Shown: in pieces, positions 24,099 to 33,890 of the stretch
Layout: every line of letters starts with the position of its first letter
Position numbering within the stretch: position 1 is the first letter of the stretch
Source: UBA6382 sp963617965
Lineage (GTDB): Bacteria; Bacteroidota; Bacteroidia; Bacteroidales; Bacteroidaceae
NCBI GenBank assembly: GCA_963617965.1
Contig: CAVEQO010000003.1
Location: forward strand, 1 to 64,000
Direction: 5' to 3'
DNA length: 64,000 nt
Translations under genes and position numbers: made by a program
The notes under the pieces: generated by a model
Seen by the model: the letters and a program-made list of their open reading frames with translations, nothing else
What the model was told of the DNA's origin: nothing
Database searches by the model: none

Positions 24099-25166
24099 AT
24101 GAATGAATGTGTGGACATAATAAAGGTTGCCGGCGGCCGTCCGTTCTCCGAAGCCCTTGATGATCTGAAAAGGTCGCTTGCGGTGTGGCTCGGATCGAGA
24201 CAGGCAGGACCGGACAATCTGATATGGTCACGTGCGTATCTTACAGATCCGGCAAACCAATTGCATGAACTGAAAGGGCACAGTCTCTACGGCGACATCC
24301 TGGCAAAAGCGGCTTTCTCACACGTGGGCCAGCCCCTGCTTGACGGATCAAAAATAGCACTGGTATTCGCGGCAGATCTTGATGCTGCCGTTGTGAAAAA
24401 GGGCATGCCTGACAGAATGGCGGTGGAGTATGGTGATGCGGAGGTGTTTTTCCAGTCGGTGAGACTGGCAGATGCCGAGGCGGAGGGCCTTTCCGCCAAG
24501 GAACAGACAGAACTGATTTTCAACCGCCATATAGGCTGGCTTTGCGAAAACGGCATGACTCTCAAGGACAACTGCATGCGCACGTGGCTCTATGTGAGGG
24601 ACATTGACCGCAACTATGCCGATGTGATGAAAGGACGCAATGCCGTGTTCGGGCGCGAGGGGCTTACGTCCGGCACTCACTATATAGCGTCGACAGGGAT
24701 AGGGGGCTGTATGGCGGAAACGAAGTCCGTGGTGGCCATAGACTTCTTTTCAGTAAAACAGCGCACACCGCAAGTCCCACAGTACCTCAACGCTCTCGAC
24801 TACCTCAACCATACCCACGAATACGGCGTGGCCTTTGAGAGAGGAACCAAGATAAACATAGGCGGCTGTGACAAGGTCTTCATTTCCGGCACCGCAAGCA
24901 TAGACAAATTCGGCGAGTGCCTTTACGAGGGTGATGTCGCCAGACAGGCAGACCGTCTGTTTTTGAACATATCGCAACTGTTGGCGGCTGCCGGGCGCAC
25001 GCTGGATGACATGACATATATGGTGGTGTATCTGCGTGACATTGCCGATGCCGCTTTTGCGGAGGGCTATCTCAAAGACCGCTTCCCCTCAGTCCCACAT
25101 CTTGTGGTGCAGGCGTGTGTGTGCAGGCCAAAATGGCTCATAGAGGTTGAATGTGTAACGAAATGA
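24099..25166 (+). CDS. Two-domain Rid (YjgF/YER057c/UK114) family protein
   Basis: A 355-residue protein about 2.5 times the length of RidA. The C-terminal part (about 235-355) is a Rid domain: KVFISGTASID, then the long helix QADRLFLNISQLLAAAGRTLDDM, and the end VQACVCRPKWLIEVE, which carries the Arg that binds substrate carboxylates in active RidA. The N-terminal 220 residues are a diverged second domain, a layout shared with the FkbO/Hyg5 chorismatase-like group. RidA hydrolyses reactive enamines/imines; whether this longer form does is unknown. It stands alone with its own promoter. Confidence 0.75.
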   Translation: MNECVDIIKVAGGRPFSEALDDLKRSLAVWLGSRQAGPDNLIWSRAYLTDPANQLHELKGHSLYGDILAKAAFSHVGQPLLDGSKIALVFAADLDAAVVKKGMPDRMAVEYGDAEVFFQSVRLADAEAEGLSAKEQTELIFNRHIGWLCENGMTLKDNCMRTWLYVRDIDRNYADVMKGRNAVFGREGLTSGTHYIASTGIGGCMAETKSVVAIDFFSVKQRTPQVPQYLNALDYLNHTHEYGVAFERGTKINIGGCDKVFISGTASIDKFGECLYEGDVARQADRLFLNISQLLAAAGRTLDDMTYMVVYLRDIADAAFAEGYLKDRFPSVPHLVVQACVCRPKWLIEVECVTK

Positions 25167-25692
25167 ATTGTTTTAAGGTAAGTTAGTAAATAGTTAAGAA
25201 GACTGGAAATGCTTGCGATGTGAATTGTACATTTTTCGGATTTCTTGATGTGCCCGTTCGGAAATGGAGATTTTCGTTCGGGCATGTTCTTTTGCCGTTC
25301 CGACAGCCCGGAGGTGCAAAGGCGTTTCCTAAAAAACAGTTCCCTATGCAAATGAGCGTTCTCACGCTGTAACGATGTGAACCTAACGCGCGCGAACATT
25401 ATAATATATTATATACGACATACGGCAGAGACAACCAAGCGGTGTGGATGCAATCGTGGCAACGTAAAGCCTTTGCTATGGACAGATCACCGCGCGGCAA
25501 CTGTTAAGACGTGAAAAAAAATCCGAATTTTACCAAAAGAAACGCAAAAAGCCTTTTTTGTTGTAGAATAGTGTGATTTTGCAGTATCAAAAGAGGGTGG
25601 AATTGCTAAGATTCATTAATTTTGTCCCTTACATAGACGGTCTGTATCCAGACGAGAAAAACAGAAACAATATAAATTTAAAATCAATGTGT
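25167..25692. other. Long intergenic region before the fasciclin-SusCD operon
   Basis: This 526-base gap holds a stem-loop at 25252-25283 (GCCCG/CGGGC, then seven more pairs after a 2x2 internal loop), which may be a weak terminator for the Rid-family gene. An AT palindrome-like stretch lies at about 25398-25416. Near the right end an exact -7 element is at 25617-25624. No gene or tRNA was recognised. Its length is enough for a regulator site or a small RNA, as seen upstream of other SusCD operons, but nothing here proves one. Confidence 0.45.
25617..25624 (+). promoter_or_regulatory. Possible -7 element (TAATTTTG) of the fasciclin-SusCD operon
   Basis: TAATTTTG matches TAnnTTTG and would start transcription about 60 bases before the first ATG at 25693. 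There is no TTTG at the usual distance, which would fit an operon that needs an activator or alternative sigma factor. It lies inside the frame that is open from 25573, favouring the later start. Confidence 0.38.
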
Positions 25693-28602
25693 ATGAAAAA
25701 CCGTTTGTTGAGGTTTAGCAAGAAACTCTTCGGAGCTGTTGGCTTGCTTATGATCGGCGCGTTGATGTATTCTTGCTCAGATGATTATGATTTGCCTGAC
25801 AAAACCCCGAGTTGGCTGGGTTCGAGCATCTTCAATTATCTGGAATCGCAGAAGAACTACACCAACACAATTAAGCTGATTGAAGATTTGGATTATGCAA
25901 CAGTGCTTTCAAGGACAGGCAGCAAGACGCTGTTTGTTGCCGACGATGATGCTTTTGCGGAGTTCTTCAAGAAGAATGACTGGGGGGTGACCTGCTACGA
26001 GGATCTGACCTTGCAGCAGAAGAAGCTGTTGCTGCACACGTCGATGCTGGACAATCCCTATCTGCTTGAGATGCTGCCGAACCAGACCTCATCAAGCACC
26101 GGGACAGACGGTAGCTACCTTGACCTGAACGTGTGTATGCGCCGTCCGACATCGTTGGAAATCACCGACTCCATTTCGTTCTTCAAATGGAACAGCCCAG
26201 CCATTCCGTATAGCTACAATGCGAGCGACAGGGACTACTGGTCGCGCTTCAAGACCGAATCCAAGGGAGGTCTCTACATGGCAAGCGACGGAACGGTGCC
26301 CATGATGATCCATTGGATCAACGGCCAGATGGAAGAGCAGGGCATCACTGACGAGGATTTTGAAATCATAGCCGGTCGTTCGCGCGAGAAAAACGACGTG
26401 TTCATATATGGCGGAAAAATTCTTGAACAGGACATTACCTGCCAGAACGGTTATGTGAACAAGCTTGACCGCGTGCTTCTCGCTCCTACCAACATGGCTG
26501 AGATGATCCGTACCAACGGCCGCACCTCCCTGTTCAGTCATCTGCTGGACCGTTTCAGTGCACCATATTACAATGCGTCGCTGACCAATTCCATCAGGCA
26601 GATTCCCGGTTTCGAGGGTGTGGATTCCGTTTTCGAGAAACGCTATCTTTCAAGCCGGTCGAAGGAAGCCAAGTCGCTTGAGACAGACCCGAGCGGCCGT
26701 AATGTGTCATATTACCTCAACTATGACCCGGGATGGAATACTTACTATAATGCCAGCCGTGGCGTGCAGCAGGACATGGGAGCCATGTTCGCTCCTACCG
26801 ACGAGGCGATGGAGAAATATTTCCTGCCCGGCGGCGGTGGGGAATTTCTGGTTAACGCCTATGCCGAAAAGCCCAACACAAGAGAGAATCTCATGGAAAA
26901 TCTTGACCAGATTCCTCTTGATGTGATTCAGGCGATGATCAACAACCTTATGAAGATATCGTTCATAGAGTCGGTGCCGAGCAAATATCTCACCATCATG
27001 AACGATGCCCGCGACCCCATGTTCTCTGATGTCGCTTCCGTTTCGGAATACAGGACGATGATTGACACCTGCCTTATTGCAAACAACGGTGTGGTTTATG
27101 TGATGAACGAAGTGCGTACTCCCGCAAAATATGCTTCCGTGTCCGCGCCAGCACTTGTGGGTGACAGCCTCCGCATATTCAACTGGGCAATCACCGCCGA
27201 TGACAAGTATATCTCCAATCCGAACTCCGCGCCTCTGAACTCGTTCATCTCCACGTATCTGTTGGCGATGGGGTCCAATTTCAGCTTCTTCATACCTACG
27301 GACAATGCTCTGAGATGTTATTACGACCCCGTGTCAATGAGTTTGACTCAGCCATACATCCTTTCGTTCAGCTTCGATTCAAAGAATGCGTCTACTCCGG
27401 TGTCGGCCTACGCATACAAGTTTGACCCCAACACATATCAGATTGATGAGGTGAGGATCACCACAAGCATCAAGTCCGGGCAGATCAACAACCGTCTCAA
27501 GGATATGCTTGACCAGCACATCATCGTACACGATTCGGCTGATGTTGACGGAATACTGAACACCAAGAAAGAGTTCTTCACCACCAAGGGCGGAGCACCG
27601 ATAAAGGTGCAGTCCAGAGGCGGCATCACCAAAGAGGGCATCGTGGGTACAACCGTGCAGGGTGCATGGCAGATAGAACATAACGAGTATGCCACCATAA
27701 ACGAGTATTTTGACCAGACAAAGAAGACCAACGGCTACGGCAACGGTATGACATATATTATCGACAAGCCTCTGCAGGCCACGGTCAACTCCGTATATAA
27801 GGTGTTGTATGACAATGGCAACGAAAATTCCCCGTACGATAGATTCTACCAGCTTTGTCAGGTTGACCCCGACGTGCTCGAGGAGGCCGGTTTTGCGGAC
27901 GATTATTCAAGCCGTACAGACAAGGACAAGGCATTGGCGAAATACCAGATCTTCTCTGCCTCAAATCCTTGCATGGACTACAACGTCCGTTTCTTCAGTA
28001 CCTACCGCTACACGGTGTATGTTCCCACGAACGATGCCATTGACACCGAGATTGCCAAGGGGCTGCCTACGTGGGAGTCCATAGCCAGCTACATTGAAGA
28101 GGCCAAGGCGGAAATCTCGCGTCACGAGAACGAGTCCGGCTACAATGTGGAGGCCGCTACAGCCGCATATAAGGCGAAAGCGCAGGCCATGTGTACCTGT
28201 CTGTTAAATTTTGTGAAATACCATTTTCAGGATGATGCCGTATACAATGACAAGAACGCCATAAGCAGTACGGAGTACGAGACAGCCTGCATCAATGCGG
28301 AGACCAACCGCTACATCACTGTTTCCGTACAGAACTCCGGCGACAACAACCTTACCGTTACCGACAAGCTTGGCAACACCCTTACCGTTGACGCCACACG
28401 CAACAATATCCTCACCCGCGACCTCCAGTTTGACAAGGCCGGTTCAAGTGCCTCGACAATTGAGACGTCTTCGTTTGCTGTATTGCATCAAGTGGTGGGT
28501 GGAGTCCTTCATTTCGCGGACTTGCCCGGCGGCCGTTACGAGGGGCTTTACAATACTTCTGCCAAGGCCAAGGCTTTTGTGAGAAAGTATCCAATCCGAT
28601 AA
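25693..28602 (+). CDS. Fasciclin-domain surface lipoprotein (four FAS1-like modules)
   Basis: A 969-residue lipoprotein. The signal peptide ends in LMYSC and the Cys is followed by SDDYD, an acidic stretch like the lipoprotein export signal that sends proteins to the cell surface in Bacteroidota. FAS1-like repeats can be followed by their conserved strand (T-FVADDDAFAEFF near residue 75; MFAPTDEAMEKYF near 370; FFIPTDNALRCYY near 535; VYVPTNDAIDTEI near 770). FAS1 domains mediate binding or adhesion and have no known catalysis. ATG 25693 begins MKNRLLRFSKKLF; an in-frame ATG at 25687 is equally possible. First gene of the triad; susC follows after 12 bases. Confidence 0.82.
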   Translation: MKNRLLRFSKKLFGAVGLLMIGALMYSCSDDYDLPDKTPSWLGSSIFNYLESQKNYTNTIKLIEDLDYATVLSRTGSKTLFVADDDAFAEFFKKNDWGVTCYEDLTLQQKKLLLHTSMLDNPYLLEMLPNQTSSSTGTDGSYLDLNVCMRRPTSLEITDSISFFKWNSPAIPYSYNASDRDYWSRFKTESKGGLYMASDGTVPMMIHWINGQMEEQGITDEDFEIIAGRSREKNDVFIYGGKILEQDITCQNGYVNKLDRVLLAPTNMAEMIRTNGRTSLFSHLLDRFSAPYYNASLTNSIRQIPGFEGVDSVFEKRYLSSRSKEAKSLETDPSGRNVSYYLNYDPGWNTYYNASRGVQQDMGAMFAPTDEAMEKYFLPGGGGEFLVNAYAEKPNTRENLMENLDQIPLDVIQAMINNLMKISFIESVPSKYLTIMNDARDPMFSDVASVSEYRTMIDTCLIANNGVVYVMNEVRTPAKYASVSAPALVGDSLRIFNWAITADDKYISNPNSAPLNSFISTYLLAMGSNFSFFIPTDNALRCYYDPVSMSLTQPYILSFSFDSKNASTPVSAYAYKFDPNTYQIDEVRITTSIKSGQINNRLKDMLDQHIIVHDSADVDGILNTKKEFFTTKGGAPIKVQSRGGITKEGIVGTTVQGAWQIEHNEYATINEYFDQTKKTNGYGNGMTYIIDKPLQATVNSVYKVLYDNGNENSPYDRFYQLCQVDPDVLEEAGFADDYSSRTDKDKALAKYQIFSASNPCMDYNVRFFSTYRYTVYVPTNDAIDTEIAKGLPTWESIASYIEEAKAEISRHENESGYNVEAATAAYKAKAQAMCTCLLNFVKYHFQDDAVYNDKNAISSTEYETACINAETNRYITVSVQNSGDNNLTVTDKLGNTLTVDATRNNILTRDLQFDKAGSSASTIETSSFAVLHQVVGGVLHFADLPGGRYEGLYNTSAKAKAFVRKYPIR

Positions 28603-28614
28603 AAAAGTGCAACT

Positions 28615-31600
28615 ATGAATAAGATAAAGTATTTACTGTTATTCATTCTCTGCCTTGGCATTTCCGCTGTTTATGCCCAGAAGAGAATTTCGGGACACGT
28701 GTTCAATCCAAAGGACGGCCCCATCATGATGGCTAATGTGCTTGAGATTGACGCCAACAACCGTATCCAGTCGTCTACCCAGACTGACATGAGCGGTAAC
28801 TTCGCATTGACAATCAAAAACCCCAAGAACAAACTCAAGGTGCATTTTTACGGCTACCGTGTGTTTGAACAAGTCATCGGCGACAAGACGACATGGAAAA
28901 TCCAACTTACGGAAAACTCCCGTTCTCTGAAAGAGGTGAAAATTTCCGGACGCAAGATTGTCAAGTCAAACGGTCTGATGATACCCCAGCGTGAGGTTTC
29001 CGTGGCAACGCAGAAACTTGACATGGACGAGATGAAGGGTCTTGCCTTCGAGTCCGCCGACCAGGCCCTGCAGGGTCAGATTGCGGGTCTTGACGTTGTG
29101 GCAAATTCAGGAAACCTCGGATCGGGCATGAGCATGCGTCTGCGTGGTGTCACCACAATCTCCGGCAATCAGGAACCCTTGATTGTCGTGGATGGTCATA
29201 TACTCGAGAACTACACCTCCACGGATGTAGACCTTCAGGATATGGACAATACGGAACAGTTCGCCAACCTCCTCGCCGTCAACGTGGAAGACATCAAGTC
29301 CATTGAAGTCAAGAAAGACGCCGGCTCCTGCGCCATGTGGGGTGCTCGCGGTTCCAACGGTGTAATCGAGATAACGACCCGCCGCGGCTCCAAGGGCAAG
29401 ACACGCGTGTCGGGAAGCTACACTTTCCAGGGCAGCTGGCAACCGACCGGCATGAAGATGCTCAACGGTGACGGCTACACCATGATGCTCAAGGAAGGAT
29501 ATTTCAATCCCCGGCAGAGCGACCTCACGTCGAACATCATAGAGCTTATGTACAGGTCTGACAGGGCCATGTACTACAACAACTACAACAAGAATACGGA
29601 CTGGGTTGACGAGGTTACACAGTTCGGTACGGCCAACAAGTTCTTCGTCAGCGTGACGGGTGGTGGTGACCAGGCCCAGTTCCGCGTATCCGGCGGCTAT
29701 GACCATGAGACCGGAACCATCATCAAGCAGGTACTTGACCGTTTCTCCACCCGTATGACTCTTGACTACAACGTGTCTACGCGCATCAAGTTCAGTTCAA
29801 ACTTCAACCTTACGTACACCAAGAACCAGCAGAACTATTCAGGCATTCTGAGTCAGGCCTACAACGCCATGCCCAATATGAGTGTCTACCGGTATGACGG
29901 TGCGGTGAACACCGGCGAATATTTCAAGATGTATCCCCGGGCGGCAGCAGCGGGAGAGGTTCAGGACGGCTACACGTCTTATTACCTGAATGACATGATC
30001 AGCAACGGCAACCCTGTCGCCTATGCCAATCTCGCATGGAAAAACTCAAGCCAGTATGTGATAACCCCGCAGTTTGAGCTTGAATACAAGCTTATGGGAA
30101 TTGACGGCAACAGTACACAGCTCAACTACAAGGGCGAGGTGTACATGAACTCGACATCAAATACTACCGATGCCTATTTCCCCGGCTCGCTCTCCACGGA
30201 CACGTGGTCTTCCACTTCCGGCATCAACAGGACGGCAACATCAACATCGCGTGACTTGAGGTTCACAACAACCCACACGCTGATTTTCTCGCCGAAACTG
30301 CCGCGTGACCATTCGCTGCAGTTCCTGCTCCGCGGGCAGTTGAACACACAAGACGGTGTTGCAGAAGACATATCCTCTGCCGGTGTCGTAGGCGGTATCA
30401 CCGATCCCACGATAAGCGCAGAACTCAAGTCCGCATCGACTTCCACCAGCAAGTCGCACGGTCTTAACGGTCTTGTCACCGCCCACTACTCATTCAAGTC
30501 AAAGTATATCCTTGACTTCACGTTGCGCGCGGACGGCAGCACGTCTTTCGGCAAGGACAAGCGCTGGGGCTATTTCCCGGCCGTGTCAGGACGCTGGAAT
30601 ATCAGCGATGAATATTTCTTCCGCCCCCTGAAGAAATATGTCAACATGCTTTCCGTTTCTCCCGGCTGGGGCGTAACCGGAAACTCTCCGACCACCAACT
30701 CCATCATGTATAACACATATTCAAGCAAGGGCAGCTACGGAGCCAAGGGCAACACCCTGATAGCTATTGCCCCGAACAACCTCCGTCTTACCACCATACA
30801 ATGGGAAAAGACTTCTTCATGGAACGTGGGCTTTGACCTCAATCTCCTTGAGGACCTCATCCAGATGAACCTCAACGTCTACAGGAAGCACACGAGCAAC
30901 CTTCTCCAACAGGGAGTCAAGATTCCGTCCTCTACCGGTTTCTCTTCGCTTGACTACGCCAATGTCGGCACAATGAAGAACAAGGGTTGGGAACTTTCCG
31001 TCAACACAAAGCCCATCTTCAAGATCGGCAAGTTTGCGATGAAGTTCAAGTTCAACGCTTCCCAGAACCAGAACCGCGTAACCTCCATGAACGAAAGCGT
31101 GCTGGCCTCCATCAACACCGACTTCAACTACAAGAACGTCACTGACGGTGGAGGATATCTGAGCCGTGTCCAGATTGGCAATGCGCTGTATTCAATCTAC
31201 GGTTTCCGCTACAAGGGTGTTTACCGCTATGACTATGAACACTCCGGCTACTTTGCGGACGAGTCCAAGAACGAGGTGTATGGCTCCAACACGGCCGCAG
31301 CTGCAGCTGCGCGCGGCGAGAACGCCACATGCCCTGTGGCTCACGACGCCAACGGCAATATCATATTTGACGCGAGCGGCAACCCTCTCCGCATGTATTA
31401 TAACTACGGAGGTCTCAACTACCAGTTCTCGGGTGGTGACGCCATCTATGAAGACATCAACCACGACGGGCAGATCAACGAACTCGACATTGTCTATCTG
31501 GGCAACTCGAATCCCAAGTTCACCGGCGGTTTCGGTGTTGACTTCACCTATGGCCGCTGGACACTCAAGACCAGCTTCAACGTTCGTCTTGGTGCGAAGA

Positions 31601-32010
31601 TCATCAATAAGGCCCGCATGCAGGCAGAAGACATGCTTACCAACAAGAACCAGTCCACCGCCGTCAACTGGCGCTGGCGCAAGAACGGTGACATCACGGA
31701 GATTCCCCGTGCCATGAACTCCAATGCGGGTGCGTCGTATAATGCACTCCCGTCCGACCGCTACGTGGAGTCCGGCGATTTCATCCGTCTGCAGTATGTG
31801 CAGCTTTCTTACAGCTTTGATGCAAAGAACCTGCGCCGTCTGGGTCTGAAGGGACTGAGTTTCTACGTTTCTGCCAACAACCTGTTCTTCTTCACCAAGT
31901 ATTCCGGTGTTGATCCAGAACACTCGGCCAGCGGTTACAGTCCGGCCTATGACTCTTCGCAGACTCCTCGCTCACGTTCGGTGACATTTAGCTTGAATGT
32001 ACAGTTCTAA
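28615..32010 (+). CDS. SusC/RagA-type TonB-linked outer membrane protein (first copy)
   Basis: A 1131-residue outer-membrane transporter. After the signal peptide (ending VYAQ) there is a carboxypeptidase-regulatory-like domain at about residues 22-95 (KRISGHVFNPKDGPIMMANV), then the plug domain with the SusC signature MWGARGSNGVIEITTRRG near residue 243, and a long beta-barrel. Such proteins pair with a SusD lipoprotein lid and import large nutrients with energy from TonB. The partner SusD gene follows after 18 bases. The substrate cannot be told from the sequence; no degradative enzyme is in the locus. Confidence 0.94.
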   Translation: MNKIKYLLLFILCLGISAVYAQKRISGHVFNPKDGPIMMANVLEIDANNRIQSSTQTDMSGNFALTIKNPKNKLKVHFYGYRVFEQVIGDKTTWKIQLTENSRSLKEVKISGRKIVKSNGLMIPQREVSVATQKLDMDEMKGLAFESADQALQGQIAGLDVVANSGNLGSGMSMRLRGVTTISGNQEPLIVVDGHILENYTSTDVDLQDMDNTEQFANLLAVNVEDIKSIEVKKDAGSCAMWGARGSNGVIEITTRRGSKGKTRVSGSYTFQGSWQPTGMKMLNGDGYTMMLKEGYFNPRQSDLTSNIIELMYRSDRAMYYNNYNKNTDWVDEVTQFGTANKFFVSVTGGGDQAQFRVSGGYDHETGTIIKQVLDRFSTRMTLDYNVSTRIKFSSNFNLTYTKNQQNYSGILSQAYNAMPNMSVYRYDGAVNTGEYFKMYPRAAAAGEVQDGYTSYYLNDMISNGNPVAYANLAWKNSSQYVITPQFELEYKLMGIDGNSTQLNYKGEVYMNSTSNTTDAYFPGSLSTDTWSSTSGINRTATSTSRDLRFTTTHTLIFSPKLPRDHSLQFLLRGQLNTQDGVAEDISSAGVVGGITDPTISAELKSASTSTSKSHGLNGLVTAHYSFKSKYILDFTLRADGSTSFGKDKRWGYFPAVSGRWNISDEYFFRPLKKYVNMLSVSPGWGVTGNSPTTNSIMYNTYSSKGSYGAKGNTLIAIAPNNLRLTTIQWEKTSSWNVGFDLNLLEDLIQMNLNVYRKHTSNLLQQGVKIPSSTGFSSLDYANVGTMKNKGWELSVNTKPIFKIGKFAMKFKFNASQNQNRVTSMNESVLASINTDFNYKNVTDGGGYLSRVQIGNALYSIYGFRYKGVYRYDYEHSGYFADESKNEVYGSNTAAAAAARGENATCPVAHDANGNIIFDASGNPLRMYYNYGGLNYQFSGGDAIYEDINHDGQINELDIVYLGNSNPKFTGGFGVDFTYGRWTLKTSFNVRLGAKIINKARMQAEDMLTNKNQSTAVNWRWRKNGDITEIPRAMNSNAGASYNALPSDRYVESGDFIRLQYVQLSYSFDAKNLRRLGLKGLSFYVSANNLFFFTKYSGVDPEHSASGYSPAYDSSQTPRSRSVTFSLNVQF

Positions 32011-32028
32011 ATCTAAAAACTGGATAAA

Positions 32029-33840
32029 ATGAAAAACGTTAAGATATACAACAAAGTAATACTGCCAGTCTGCCTTGCTGTGGTAACGCTGTTTTCCTCA
32101 TGCAGCGCATTTGATGACTTCCTGACAGTATATCCTACCAATCAGATTACGGGCGAGCAGTTCTGGGAGGACAAGAACGATGTCATGAATGTGGTTGCAG
32201 CCTGCTACACTCAGCTCAAGAGTTCCGCAGTTTCCCGCCGCATGTTTGTTTGGGGCGAGATGCGTTCTGACAATCTTCTGCTTACGTCTGAGAGCAATAC
32301 GGATTTCAAGAACATAATGAATGCCAACCTCCTGCCTACCAACAGCTGGTTTGACTGGGCTTCGTTCTACACGGGCATCGGCTATTGCAACCTCTGTCTG
32401 CAAAAAGGTCCGGAGGTGGTAAGAAAGGATGCCAGCTTTCAGGAAAACGACTGGAAACCCATCGAGGCGGAGCTCAAGGCCCTGCGTGCTCTCTACTATT
32501 TCTATCTGGTGCGTGCCTACCGTGACGTGCCGTTTGTAGTGGAAGCCAACGACACCAGCGAGGGGGCTACGGATCCGGTTCCCCAGACTGCTTCGGAGAC
32601 AATCCTCACGTTCCTTATCAATGACCTTGAAGCGGTCAAGGACAATGGAATGAAGAACTTCGGCAACGAAGAGTTCAACAAGGGACGTTTCGGCAGGAGG
32701 GGCATCTATGCCCTGCTGTGTGACTTGTATCTCTGGAGGGCATCGAAGAACTCGTCAGCGGACTCCATCGCCAAGTATCCCGGCGAGGCGGAGGGTGACT
32801 ACCGCAAGGTCATTGAATACGCAGATGTGCTTTCCCAGGACATGCTTGAGGATTTCAAGGGCACCAGCACCAGTGCCAGTACCAGTTTCGGCGAAGTCTA
32901 CTATGGTCATAACCGGTCAATGTTTTCCGGAGAAGATCCCCTGCCGCTTTATGTGAACAACAAGAGCGTCCAGGTCGAGGACTATCCCTATAGGCAGATA
33001 TTTGGCGAGAATTTCTCCAAGGAAGACATCTTTGAAGTTTGTCAAGGAATGGAGAACATTGTTGAGACAAGAAAAATGGTGGGAGACTATTTCGGCATAT
33101 ATGAGAATGATTTCAATCCCGGTTGTTTCTCTGCCGCCGCTCCGTTCCAGTCTCTTTCAGACAAGCCCAACGAGGCCAGTACCGTTTTTTCAAAGACCGA
33201 CATCAGGTATTATTCAACAATCCAGAAACCTACGGGCTCGACTGTCAATGCTGTCTACAACATCGTGAAATTCGTTGCAAAATCAGTTCAGATCAACGGT
33301 TGTGATAATTTGAACAACACCTCAACCACCGTGAATTATGAATGGAATCCGGTATACAGCAATTTCAAGGTCTACCGCATAAGCGATGTGCTCTTGATGA
33401 AAGCGGAGGCTATTGCCTGCCTACAGGAATATATTCTCAAAGCTGATGACGAGACGATGCTCAAGGAAGGCTTCAGGGTGGCCAAGGCAGTGTTTGCCCG
33501 TTCCAATCCCATGATAGACCCCAACGATGACCTCGTGTTTGCGAACTACAGTACGGCCCAGAACCTTGAAGACTTCGTGATGAGCGAGCGTCAGCGCGAG
33601 CTGTTTGGCGAGGGCAAACGGTGGTTTGACCTTGTGCGCTATGCACTGCGTCAGGGCAACACCCAAAAGATGTTGAACCTGCTTGTCCGGAAATACAACA
33701 CCAACTCGAATGCCATCAAGGCCAAGCTTGCTTCACTCAATTCTCTGTACAACCCCGTTTACAATGAGGAAATGAAGATCAACACGGCATTGGTTCAGAA
33801 TCCTGCATGGGTAACAGACGAGACGATAGAGAGGAATTGA
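32029..33840 (+). CDS. RagB/SusD-type nutrient-binding lipoprotein (first copy)
   Basis: A 603-residue lipoprotein with lipobox FSSC at residues ~22-25 and acidic residues shortly after (SAFDDF). It shows the usual SusD layout: N-terminal TPR-like helices (NVVAACYTQLKSSAVSRRMF, LRALYYFYLVRAYRDVPFV) and the C-terminal family motif FVMSERQRELFGEGKRWFDLVR near residue 515. It forms the surface lid of the SusC pore encoded just upstream. A 50-base gap leads to the second fasciclin lipoprotein. Confidence 0.93.
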   Translation: MKNVKIYNKVILPVCLAVVTLFSSCSAFDDFLTVYPTNQITGEQFWEDKNDVMNVVAACYTQLKSSAVSRRMFVWGEMRSDNLLLTSESNTDFKNIMNANLLPTNSWFDWASFYTGIGYCNLCLQKGPEVVRKDASFQENDWKPIEAELKALRALYYFYLVRAYRDVPFVVEANDTSEGATDPVPQTASETILTFLINDLEAVKDNGMKNFGNEEFNKGRFGRRGIYALLCDLYLWRASKNSSADSIAKYPGEAEGDYRKVIEYADVLSQDMLEDFKGTSTSASTSFGEVYYGHNRSMFSGEDPLPLYVNNKSVQVEDYPYRQIFGENFSKEDIFEVCQGMENIVETRKMVGDYFGIYENDFNPGCFSAAAPFQSLSDKPNEASTVFSKTDIRYYSTIQKPTGSTVNAVYNIVKFVAKSVQINGCDNLNNTSTTVNYEWNPVYSNFKVYRISDVLLMKAEAIACLQEYILKADDETMLKEGFRVAKAVFARSNPMIDPNDDLVFANYSTAQNLEDFVMSERQRELFGEGKRWFDLVRYALRQGNTQKMLNLLVRKYNTNSNAIKAKLASLNSLYNPVYNEEMKINTALVQNPAWVTDETIERN

Positions 33841-33890
33841 TGTCGGCGGTCTGAAACTAAGTAAACTCACAAAATCAAAAGGAATTGATT

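Noticed and set aside
25398..25416. AT-rich palindrome-like tract considered as an integration or transposon end
   Set aside because: No matching partner repeat, target duplication or recombinase gene is seen on either side.
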